This document shows, one piece after another, positions 10,788-21,131 of a stretch of DNA of 64,000 bases. The DNA is taken from NCBI GenBank assembly GCA_024663395.1, contig JANFAH010000027.1, positions 310,001 to 374,000 on the forward strand, in the 5' to 3' direction. The position numbers were made by a program, and so were the translations under genes. Under the pieces are notes generated by a model. That model was not told where the DNA came from. It saw only the letters and a program-made list of their open reading frames with translations, and searched no databases. This stretch comes from Pisolithus tinctorius. Lineage: Eukaryota; Basidiomycota; Agaricomycetes; Boletales; Pisolithaceae. Position 1 is the stretch's first letter. The number at the start of each line of letters is the position of its first letter.

Positions 10788-12475
10788 GGGCTGCATCAGG
10801 AAAACAAAACTTTTTCTAAGTGGTCTAATAGTCTACACTGCACCTATTGATGTCTTGATATTTGCAGCACTTTAGTGCTCATTGCCTAACATCATCTAAT
10901 TCATGCTGTCTTACTGACACACTTTTTTTTCTGTGGTCCTAATGTGGTCTGTAAGTGACTTATTGATATCTTCATGCCACTATATTACTGTAACTCTTGA
11001 TTCATAGTACTTGTCACAACCATGCATTTACTCTAAGTCCCTACTCCACTGCTCATTCACACTCTCTGCACCAACTCTGCCTGTACTCTACCATTACAAG
11101 TCTCCTCCACTGTGCCTTCTGTTGGACTTGTACCAGTCTCTCATCAGACCATGCAGACCATCCTCCAAGAGGTCATGTGACCATCTTTCAGACTTCTTGT
11201 TGACAGTGCGCAGTCAGGTACTCTGCAGCATGTGCACCACATGGTCCAGCACCTGGACTGTTTCCTTTTTGGCTTGTTCTGTGTTACCTGTCATATGTTC
11301 TCCATCTTCCCTTCATTCATTGTCCAGGAAGTTGTTACTTGAAAACTCATGAGTCTCCATATGTCAGTCCTGATTCCAGTTACTGTACCTCCATAGCAGC
11401 ATCAAAGCATGCACAGTACTCCACTGTTCTTCAGCATGAATATCACCAAAGTTCCTACTCCATCTCTCTCCATCTTCTGTCTGTCAGAGTTATCTCCAAA
11501 CATCTGTCTGGTCTCTTCCTCTGAAATATGAGGGCTGACATTGTGCAAGGGGGTAGTGCACAAGCTAAACCCAACACCCTCACTCTGCTCCATTTCTGCC
11601 TGAGCTGACTTTGTCCCTGCCAATCCTCCACTAGTCAGAGTTCCATTCATCTGTGTCAGACTTGCTTCCACACCTCTCTCCAGACCTGGTTAAGCATCAG
11701 AGTTGGTCAGAGTAGGCTCAGACTTGACAGTACTCTATAGAACCATATGTGTCTTGCTTAATTCACTTGCTCTATATGTTCCTTGGCATCCATTCCACTT
11801 ATACATCTACCTTTCTGAGATAAGTTGTGATTAGAACAGTTAGAACAACCACTGTTTTCCTGATGCATGGAGAATCCCCACCAGGACATGGCCTGGGAAA
11901 GTGGGTCTATTTAGCCTGGGGAAAACCCAGGTTCACCCTGGAAAGGGGTCTATTTAGCCTATGGGAAGCCCATGTTCTGCCTGGAAAGCAGGTCTATTTA
12001 CCCTGGGGAAAACCTAGGTCAGCCTAGAATGTAGGTCTATTTAGCCTGGGGAAAGCCCAGGTTCACCCTGGAGAGCAGGTCTATTTAGCCTGGGGAAAAC
12101 CCAGGTTCACCTGGAAAGCAGGTCTATTTAGCCTGGGGAAAGCCCAGGTTCACCTGGGAAGCAGGTCTATTTAGCCAGGGGAAATCCCAGGATCAACCTG
12201 GAAAGGGGGTCTATTTAGCCTGGAGAAAGTCCAATTTGGACCCCAGCTACCCTTTCATTTGATGTATAATATATATATATATTATGGAGAAAACATTTTC
12301 TCCAACCATATTAAATTGCTGCCCTGGAGAATCTCCAGCTAGGGAATGGAGAATCTCCAGGAATGGTGGTAGAGAATCCCCAAAAGTTGGGAATTCCCAA
12401 CAAAATGACACCTATTAGGTTAATACTTATATCAAAATCTCCAGACCTAATAGGTCTCTGAGGGGGGTTGACTGA
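10600..12475 (-). repeat. Right inverted arm of the foldback element
   Basis: Reverse complement of the left arm, including the 43-bp tract at about 11870-12240, the AT microsatellite near 12268 and the terminal GGTTGACTGA. Near identity of the arms suggests gene conversion or recent origin. Confidence 0.85.
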
Positions 12476-12880
12476 AGTGGTTGTGTACTACTAATGGAAC
12501 CAAACAGACTCAGAAAAAAAAAAACAAAGTCAAATAAAAATAAAAATAAAAATAACAAAGAAAAAGATCAAAAGCCTAAAAATAACCAAACACTGCATTC
12601 TGTCAAAGGTAGATAGTATAATGTAGCCTCTGCCAATCACTCCTTGTTCATGTGTTTTTTTTTTTCTATGATGAGTATTACTTAAGTTTTTTAATTACAC
12701 CTCATGCCCTCCCTTTTTACTCTTGCTTCTTCCTCACTCATACCACTTCATAGCACCACCTCCTTCCAACACAACAAACCATCCAGTATGTCTTCCCACA
12801 ATAACCATCACAGTACCCAGAGCTTGCACTCCACCCAACCCTCCCTGCACTGTTCTCACAGGGAGTCAGCCACATGTGAT
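12476..12880. other. A-rich leader of element E
   Basis: A-rich and T-rich tracts, including repeated AAATAAAAATAAAAATA, precede the long ORF region. The 5' LTR expected for element E is absent, so this side is truncated or was removed when the foldback element inserted. Confidence 0.45.
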
Positions 12881-15318
12881 CATGGTGAGCTCTCTGCACA
12901 TTGAGGTGCATGACCTGATAGTGAGGCTCCTCACTTGCCATCCCCCACTGCTCATCACAGCATGCATACAGTCAGCAGTGGCCAGAAACATGCTCACTCC
13001 CCATCTGTCACATCATCATGCACCTCGTCTCGCGAGCACAATGATCATCATGACAAACACCCTCAAGGACCTTTCTGGGTGTGCCACCCACAACTGCCAT
13101 TCATCTGGCATCATGATTCCAGTTGCACAACATGCAATGCTTATGCATTGCACATCTCCCAGGGCATGGCCCTCTCCAAAGCAGGCCTCACTCCTGCAAT
13201 ATTCAACCTCATGGATAAAGCTGCATGCATTGTCTGCCATTCTCCATATGATGACGTGTGTCATTGCATTGCATACCTTGAGGATGACCTCAATGACCAT
13301 GACAATGAGATTTGTCACTTACAGGACAAGATCAATGAACTCCATTGTACATGCCCAGCTCCCACATTGGTCGAGCAGGAGGCATGGGATTTCAAATGTG
13401 CACAAGTTGTGTCCCTTGGTGGTCCTGACCACCACATTCTCAACCAGCCTGGAGCTGGTCCCTCGATGTCCCACATGGCCCTCCCTGCTGCAACATTTGT
13501 TTCAGGGGGGAGGGTGCAGGTGAAGCTTGCTGGTTCTCATGTTTTGAGGGAGCAACCCTCATCGCAGCATGGATGGCCTCACCATCCTCCTACAGAGGAT
13601 GTGATGATGACTGACCATGCTGTCAGCTTCCTGGACATCCCTAGTGATGTCCAGATGACTCTGAATGCAGGTGCACCCTCTGTTCCTGCACAGGGAACAA
13701 TGTTCCCTGAGTTTGATGGGATGGAATGGCCCCATTGCATGCTTAGTCTGGGTGAAGGCTCAGATGGTAAGAATAAAATCCTCTTCATGAGGATCAACAA
13801 CAATCTCTATGCCTATGAGGGCGAAAAGATTGACAGTGTGAAGCACAACCTCAGGCTGCATGTCATCCCACCAGTCCTCATGGGCAAGAGACTGTATGGT
13901 TTGAAGGAGGCATCTTGGGGCCTGTTGCCCTCTTCAACACTGCAGATGATATCCCCCAGCTCTATGTGAGAGCATTACAGGAGCCAGAGGATAAGGCTCC
14001 CTGCATCCAAAAGGTGCAGGACCTTATAACTTACCTCAACTTGTGGAAAAAATGCAAGTTGGGGTCAAATGAGGTCATCAACCTTGCATTGAGCAGATGG
14101 AAGCCCCCTGCATGGTCTTCCAAGAAATCTTGCAAAAGGAGAGAGGCCCTCAAAGAAAAGGGGAAGGTGGCCCAACCTCAAGGGGAGGAAGAACAAGCAT
14201 CTTCTGTGGGGATACCCCCACCTACATTTGGCCTCTCTGGAGGTGCTCCAGCACTGCAGGAGCAGATAGCAGATGCTCCTTCGGGCTTGAATCCAGCACC
14301 CAATGTAGGTTTAACCCCTACCCCTGTTCTCATCAACTGCATGAGACTCAACAGGTCTCTGAACAAAGGCCTGGGCCAAGCTCCCAAGCTCAGTCCTCCA
14401 CGAGGACACAACCTCTTTGCAAGGCAAAAGGGACCAAGCCCTCTGGTGGGAAGTCTAGGGGCATTCCTGAGCTACCATCAGAATGCCCCTCCCCTTGACA
14501 GCTCCATCGAAGCTTGGAGGGAGTTCATCGACAAAGAACAGAGGTGCCCTCCCTGGGGTGAAGACAGTGAGTCCACACTTGTGGCCATGCTCCCAGGGGT
14601 ACTGGGGACATCTAGCAGGCCAGATGACTCCGATGCAGAGGCCAACCCTCTGTCTCTGCGCAACATCCAAGGGTTCCTCCTTTACAAGTGCCTGGTGCCA
14701 GTTCCCCAGAGCCATAGGGCTCGAAATGTCTGGATGTGCAAGTTGGCTTGCCTACTTGCAGTAAGGGGATGATATCAATCCCTCCTTGACTGGGCAGAAG
14801 TCAGCCCAGTCAAAGGCACATCACATCCCTGGGACAGTGAGTTCACCACCTCAGTTGACAGGGCCTCAATCACAGCATATCTCGCTGCTAATGGGGTCAG
14901 TGCATATGACACTGATGATGCACTACAATGGGCTCAACAAGCTGGTTGAGAGTGTGTCAATGGCATCATTGCCAATGGAGGGGAGAATATCCCTCAGGTT
15001 ATGGCAAAAATCGAGCCCCTGAGGAAGGCTCTCACCAAACCTTGCCCCCCAAGTGATGTTGGATCGAGGGAGTGGTATGAGTGTCAGGCTCAAGCCATTG
15101 GTTTCACCATCAACCAGGTCCCTCCAGGTCACATGCCCTTACAGGCTGACAATCAGCAGATCATCTCCATGTTCACCTCTGTGGTATTTATCTGTGACCT
15201 CCCCCACTGTCCTTGTGGGGGAGCATCCACTGTCAGGGGAAATCCCCCTGCTAAAGGCTCTGAGCCTGAGGAGGGCAAAATGACTGACAACCTATTTGAG
15301 GACAAGGATAGGTCGTGA
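12880..15318 (+). pseudogene. Unrecognised long ORF of LTR element E
   Basis: A protein-like reading begins in the frame open at 12935-13969. It has several Cys/His pairs and a coiled-coil-like stretch (YLEDDLNDHDNEICHLQDK). After a frameshift near 13915 it shifts to a frame that runs to 15318, broken only by TGA at about 14770 and 14948. The C-terminal half contains WREFIDKEQRC and ARNVWMCKLACLL. No protease, RT, RNase H or integrase is seen. Its place just upstream of a polypurine tract and LTR suggests it is the sole product of a non-autonomous LTR element. It could instead be a captured host gene. Function unknown. Confidence 0.5.
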
Positions 15319-15535
15319 AGGTGAGGGAATGTTCCCTCTGGAGACTCAACTCTCCAATTAAAGAATTGGGTTCAACACCCCTTCTCTGCATTTGGACTTT
15401 GAGGCCTAACCCTCAAAGTATTAGTTTGCAAAGCCTAACCTTCATGCAACTGTCTTTTTCTTTTCTTTTTCTTTTTTCCTTGTCTCTTTCTTTTCTCTTT
15501 ACTTTCTGAGCCTGGGTCAGCTCTGCAGGGGAGGG

Positions 15536-16182
15536 TGTTAGGGGTTATACCCTGAAAGTAGTAGCTACTTAGTATGGGCATGTGATACCTCAGTATCACA
15601 CATCTCCTCATATATAAATGTTGCCTTGAAAATTTTAGATATCTATCTTTTTTTGTCTCTATGTCTTACTGTGTGAATACCATATGGTACACTTTGTGTG
15701 TGTGAGCTTGAGACAACCCCACTACAACCTTACAGTTCAAGTTCCCTAGGAGAATCCATCTTGGTCAGGAGTTTAGGGGTTGAGGGACTTGTTTTATTTC
15801 TTGCTTTTGTTTTTGTGTTTGTACCCCTGGACTTGGTGGTGAGCAGCCACATTGCTGACTAAGCACTCATGCTGTGTTTGTGCAAGTTCAGTCTACCAAA
15901 GAAGCAATCCATGTCAGAGGCCCTCAGTAGTAGGGTGATATAGTCTTGCAATTTGGCGAGTTTTTGAAGTTAGAATTATTACTTTGGGGAGTACTCAAAG
16001 GGCCAGGAGGACTAGCAAGAGGTATTAGACAAACAGAGCTAAGTATTCTTTTCAGTTCGCATTTTTCACCTTTTTACTACACTTCTTTTCTCCAGTGAGA
16101 AACTCCCTCTTGGGTTGAGCACAATACTCACCCATCACTGACATTTACTAATTCTAGGTACCATCTATTACCAATTCCTACA
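15536..16182 (+). repeat. Probable 3' LTR of element E
   Basis: It begins TGTTAGGGG directly after the purine-rich GCAGGGGAGGG, which fits a polypurine tract, and ends CCTACA where family A pol sequence resumes mid-gene. TGTTAGG and CCTACA are imperfect inverted termini. Pyrimidine-rich and TATA-like segments lie inside. Only one LTR is in the window. Confidence 0.6.
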
Positions 16183-17094
16183 CTGGTTTCATCCAGCCCA
16201 CTTCTTCCCCTTATGCTGCACTGGTCCTCTTCATAAAAAAGAAGGATGGTTCACTCCAGTTATGTGTTGACTTCCAGGGGCTTAACAAAATCACCAAGAA
16301 AGACCAGTATCCTTTACCACTAATATCTGATCTACTTGACTCCCCTAGTTGCACCAAAATCTACACCAAAATCGACTTGAGGCATGCATGCCACCTTGTC
16401 TGGATTGCACCTGGTCATGAGTGGAAAACAGCCTTTAGAATGTGCTATGGGTCTTTTGAGTGGTTGGTGATGCCTTTTGGTCTTACCAATGCCCCAGCTG
16501 CCTTCCAGTGGTTCATCAATTCAATCTTTGCAGATATGTTAGATGTCTGTATCATTGTCTACCTCGATGACATTTTAATCTACTCCAGAGATGAGTCATC
16601 ACACAAGCAGCATGTCTGGGAGGATCTTCACTGGCTCCAGTTGCATGGCCTATATGCCAAACCAGAGAAGTGCAAGTTTCACTTGGACTCTGTGGAATAT
16701 CTGGGCTATCACTTGTCCCCAACTGGCCTTACCATGTCTTCAGAAAAAGTCAAAGCTATCTGTGACTGGCCTGAGCCCTGGAAGGTAAAGGACATTCAGT
16801 CCTTCCTGGGCTTTGCCAATTTCTATCACCAGACATAGTGGTACCTCTAACCTGGTTGACATGCAAAGGTGCTCCCTGGAACTTTTCTGAGGAGTGCCAC
16901 TGGTCTTTCAACAAACTCAAGCAGGCCTTCACCTCTGCCCCAGTCCTAACTCATTTTTCCCTGGACACTCCTATTACTGTTGAGACTGATGCATCTGACT
17001 ATGCTATAGCTGGTATTTTGACCATCACTGGTGGTGATGGTCAAATCTGGCTGGTCGCATTCTACTCTTGCACCTTAACAGCCCTGGAGTTAAA
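16183..17094 (+). pseudogene. Gypsy A2: reverse transcriptase fragment
   Basis: Closely related to the pol of element A at about 51110-52020. It starts mid-protein at the TGFIQPTSSPY segment, cut by element E. RT motifs present: VKKKDGS-like block, IDLRHA, and the intact catalytic YLDDILIYS. Substitutions against A are mostly CpG to TpG or CpA (for example Arg to Trp). It is interrupted at 17094 by the Plavaka-type transposon just before the RNase H tail and continues at 24651. Confidence 0.9.
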
Positions 17095-17591
17095 CCCCAG
17101 TCAAAACTGGACAGGATGTAGGAGGATGTACAAGGATGAGAGCTGACAATGTTGCTTAATAGGGAAAAATGTTGGATGTGGTCAGATGTCACCCTGTGCC
17201 ATCCCATTTCCTGCATGATGGGGAAGACCCACAGAGGACAACTGTGGCTTTTCTTCCTTTCAATCAGATCTTGTCATATTTCAGTAGATACTGTATATAT
17301 AGCATAGGTTATGACAACAGTGGCCCAGCTCTGACCAGACCTGACTTCATATGCATTGATCCAGTCTTGTCATTTGTAGTCACTTCACAACATATTGCAT
17401 TCTGACCCCACAGGATCTTGTCATACCATACAGGATCTGTACTGTAAACACCCTAATCAGGTACTATATGACCAGATACAGTGCCTTGTGGTCAGGCAGT
17501 GGGTGGGACCAGCAGGTATAATACAGCAGCCAGCCATCCCAAGCAAGAGAACAAGAATGTGAGCATAAATGTGTGAGAATGATCAAACATG

Positions 17592-17850
17592 AGAGAATGT
17601 GAATTATTGAATGTAGTGGAGGGGAACAAGCAATGCAAGTACAATTCTGGCAGAGAATTGATTGAGTGCGACCATGACAAAACAAATGAAACTACAAACA
17701 AGCAAGAATGATTGAACACAAGAGAATGTGAATTATTGAATGCAGTGGAGGGGAATGAGCAGTGTGAGTACAATTCTGGCAGAGAATTGATTGAGTGCAA
17801 CCACAACAAAACAAATGAAACTACAAACAAGTGAGAGCAATGTCTAGTGG
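17592..17850. repeat. Subterminal 129-bp direct repeat
   Basis: Two copies of a 129-bp unit, each with AGAGAATGTGAATTATTG and TCTGGCAGAGAATTGATTG, lie near the left end of the transposon. Subterminal repeats of this kind are typical transposase binding regions in CACTA-like elements. Binding is inferred. Confidence 0.7.
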
Positions 17851-17892
17851 CTGGCCATCCAAAGCGAGAGAACAAGAGCAGGAGAACAATGT

Positions 17893-19845
17893 CTAGTGTA
17901 GCTTGCCTTTGCAGATGGCAGGGTCAGATGGCTTTGTCCACAGACCCTCCTTCTCAAGCTGTTCAGCTTTGATTTGATAATCTTCATGTTGAGTTGCTGT
18001 TAGGGCATCCCAGTATATGCAGAACTCCTCTGTCATGCTGTTTTTAGAACCTGCTTCAACCATTGCAAAGTGCATGAGTTCCTTGTGTAAAATGGAGGTT
18101 AGCAATGTTACAAAAGAGAAACTGAACTTGCCTAGCATTCTTTGCCATGCCAGGGCACATCTTGCTGACCTTCTTTCCATCGACCTTTGCTGTGACAGTC
18201 AGTGGTTCAGAATTTGTGCACTCGCTTGCAGGTGGAACCTGGGGCTGGGCTGGGACAAGTGGTGACCTCTTCAGAACTCCTTGCATGCCAAACACATGAG
18301 AACTAAGTGATAGAATCAGCCTATGTTTATTGTTACAAATGAAATGTACAGCGGGTTTGCTAGTGGAAACTCATTCTCCTTATTGGAGTTATGTTGGGGC
18401 AGCACAGATGATGCAGCAGATGTCAAACACTTGGCAGGTGGCACCAACATTGATCATGAGCAGATAGGCGATAGCTTGGGCATTGGTAGAAACATACCAA
18501 ATGGCATGTCTGCAGTGCTCCCACATGGACTTGGAGATCATGATGCTATGACTGGAGTTAGTGCACAGTGATCTTGTGGCTTGGTCAAGGGCCCACTATG
18601 ACATTCAGCTTCAACTAGTGCTCAACTGATGTTAGCACTGAACATATCAGAATGAAGGCACTTACCAGTATCAAGTAACCTGAGGCTTTCTTGTTGCTGC
18701 AAAGCACCTGGTTCTTCAATGGCTGGCTGTATGAGTGAATCCAAACCTTGGAGAGTGATAATTAGTAACAGAATGTAGGAAATCAAGCATTATACCTTTG
18801 GATTGCTTTGTGCATGGGTGTGGATGTGAAAGTGGAGGGATGCCACCCCCATCATCATTCTTGTGCTTGTTACCTTTTAAATCAAGCAGTGAGATGACAG
18901 TTCCATCAGATGCTTCTTCTGACTCTTCTTTTAGAGGGGCTTTGCTTGATGAAGTATCCTTCCATTCACTAGTGGGTGTGAGGTGATTTTGTGCCACTTG
19001 GGATAGTCCATCACACAGAGCATCTTGAGTTTGAATCCATCATTGTCAAGCACAAATAGTGGATGTTTCTTGACCATAATCTTGTATATGAGCTCTTTGC
19101 CAGAAGTGCTGACCTTGGTCCATGTTGGCAGTGCAAGGTCATGCTGGACAAGCTCAGCCCATGTGCTGTGAAGGGTTGTTCAGACAGCACTCAGCTGTTA
19201 TGAGGTTAGTGGGTCACTGTTTTCAAGCTCCAGCCAAGGTGCTTTTCCATGATTGAGGCCTTGAGATTCAGGAGAAAGGGTAAATGCATCATAGTCCACT
19301 TTAGTCCAGAAACAGATGGCAGGGTGCTTCTCCTTGAGAGTATGTTTGTCCAGAGTAGGAGAACCCTGTGTGATGACATCTGTGAGTGAGAAGGTCAAAG
19401 GGTCTGTATCATCTGGTAGTTTGAGCACAGAGATCAGTGAATGGAAGGCCACCCTCAAAACGACCTAGTCAAAAAGCAGAAGTCACCATGAGTAAGCTGT
19501 ACTTAATTGTATCATGTTCAGTGGCAGTCTTGGTCAACTGGTTCTGCAGGTTGTTGATCTCCAACTTGTACAGTCCACTGCTTGGATTATATCTCATGTG
19601 TTGGTGAGAGAAACGAGAGGACTGCTACATATATGCACCATTTTTGTGATTCAAGCAATGAATTGTGCCAAAGAAAAAATTCAAAGAGTGGAACTCACCT
19701 GAGAATGCTGACCAAATGAACTATCCTGGGGGTCAATCTGGGTCTGATGATGGTGGAATCCTGGTTGTGTGGGGCTCTCTGGAGTGTCTAAAAGGCTTGG
19801 TATGCTACTCATAAAGCCAGATTGAGATCTGCTGAATGGATCCAT
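17893..19845 (-). pseudogene. Accessory gene of the Plavaka-type element, HMG-like C terminus
   Basis: Starts at 19845 (MDPFSRSQSGFMSS), then several short introns. A following exon has a short heptad stretch (LYKLEINNLQNQL). A longer exon (about 19458-18950) reads RVAFHSLISVLKL, then WAELVQHDLALPTW and KKHPLFVLDNDGFK. The last exon (about 18080-17893) ends with YWDALTATQHEDYQIKAEQ, which resembles the third helix region of HMG-like or transposon-associated basidiomycete proteins. Premature TAA and TGA interrupt it. I do not know a function. Its start lies 139 bp from the start of the divergent plus-strand gene, so they may share a promoter. Confidence 0.45.
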
Positions 19846-19983
19846 GGTATCAGCAAGGGGGAGGGGGAATAGGAGGAGAGTGATGGTGGTGGTATTGGGC
19901 AAAGGTTATTTTCCCATGCTATGGTAGTCTTTGTGGTAGTAAGTATGAACAAGTTTGGTATGGCCAAGTCTAATCATTATTAG

Positions 19984-20999
19984 ATGGACCTACCCCTTTC
20001 TGTTCAACATTTCTTCAACATACCAGATGATATTGATCTCAACAACACTATTCTGAGTGATCCGAGCCTGACTGAGAGCAGCAGCAGCCCACCCCACCTA
20101 ACAGCATCTGATGATCAGTTGCTCTCCCCCGATTATTGGCTCTCCAATGCTGCTTGATATGCTCAACTTAGGCAGCACTTTCTTCCATACAAACTCTCAA
20201 CAACCTCTTCTAATGCCAACTGTGTTGATGACCTGTAAGTATACACAGTAAATTTCTATTACTTTCCACCTCACTCTCTGTAGTTTTGATCATTCTCCTC
20301 ATGTATGCATGCCAGTGGCCTTGATGATAACTGCCATGACATGTCCATCCCCTGGTTCCACAACAGAACCCAAATCTGAGTCAGAGACAGGTAAGTAAAT
20401 TTATCATTCCATGCAGCTTGAGTTGGATGACTGAGTGCAACTCAGATGCTTTGCTTCTGGCCTTGGAATGCATCTCCACCCCCTGTCCTACTAATTCCAA
20501 TGTAGCAGCTTTGGCACCACATCCATTGCCCAATTTGACAACTGAATCTGAGTCAGACATCCCTGCACAGGAAGAAACACCACACCTGACTATAGCATGA
20601 CATCTGTCTTCTGGTTTGATGACTGAATCCAAGTTGGACATCCCTGCATGAGAAGAAACACCATGCCTGACTATAGCATGACATCTGTCTTCCAGCTCAA
20701 TGACTGAATCTGAGTCAGACATCCCTGTGTGAGAAGAAACACCACACCTGACCATAGCACAACATCTGTCTCCCAGTTCAACAACTGAATCTGAGTTGGA
20801 TGTCCCTGTGTGAGAAGAAATGCCATGCCTGGCTTTGGAGAAGAAGAGCATATTTGATACTCCAAGCCCACCTCCACCAGAATCAATTTATTGGAAGTAT
20901 GTCACACCAGAAGAAGACACAAAATGGTATGATCATGCAGGAAAAAACTCTGAATTTGGTATGGTTTGGTGTTGGAAGTGGGAGCTTGAGAACATGTAA
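19984..20999 (+). pseudogene. Accessory gene with 27-residue tandem repeats
   Basis: Three exons read in one frame: 19984-20234, 20284-20390 and 20446-20999, with GT-AG introns of 49 and 55 bp. The first exon is acidic and Ser-rich (MDLPLSVQHFFNIPDD). The third holds three to four tandem repeats of 27 residues (81 bp) with the core TESESDIPxxEETPxLTIA, then a tail rich in Trp and Tyr (WKYVTPEEDTKWYDHAG). The premature stops are TGA where the sister repeat units expect Arg. There is no similarity I recognise. Being divergent from the other accessory gene and inside the TIRs, it is part of the element. Confidence 0.5.
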
Positions 21000-21131
21000 G
21001 AAGTAGTATTGTACAGACAGTAACTGTAAACTGTAGTTAACTCAATCATCATGGTCTTTGTCATCTGCCATATCATTCTGGATACCCTTGCCTTCATAAG
21101 AAACACCAAATGTAGCTATGTCCAGCCCTGG

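Larger units (their letters stand above)
5891..12475. mobile_element. Foldback-like element with about 1.9 kb inverted arms
   Basis: The ends are inverted copies beginning TCAGTCAACCCCCCTC and ending with its complement. The arms match closely over about 1.7 kb plus part of an inner minisatellite. The left arm is about 43 bp longer, exactly one unit of an internal tandem repeat. The centre (about 7966-9875) is unique and holds an E-box-rich array and a broken hypothetical gene. No transposase is visible, so it must be mobilised in trans. No clear target site duplication is seen; the flanks share only a loose GTTGTGT word. Confidence 0.85.

Noticed and set aside
12723..13523. 266-codon ORF overlapping the element E gene
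   Set aside because: Its composition (His/Thr/Met runs) is that of a shifted frame; the overlapping frame at 12935-13969 is protein-like and continues into the downstream reading.
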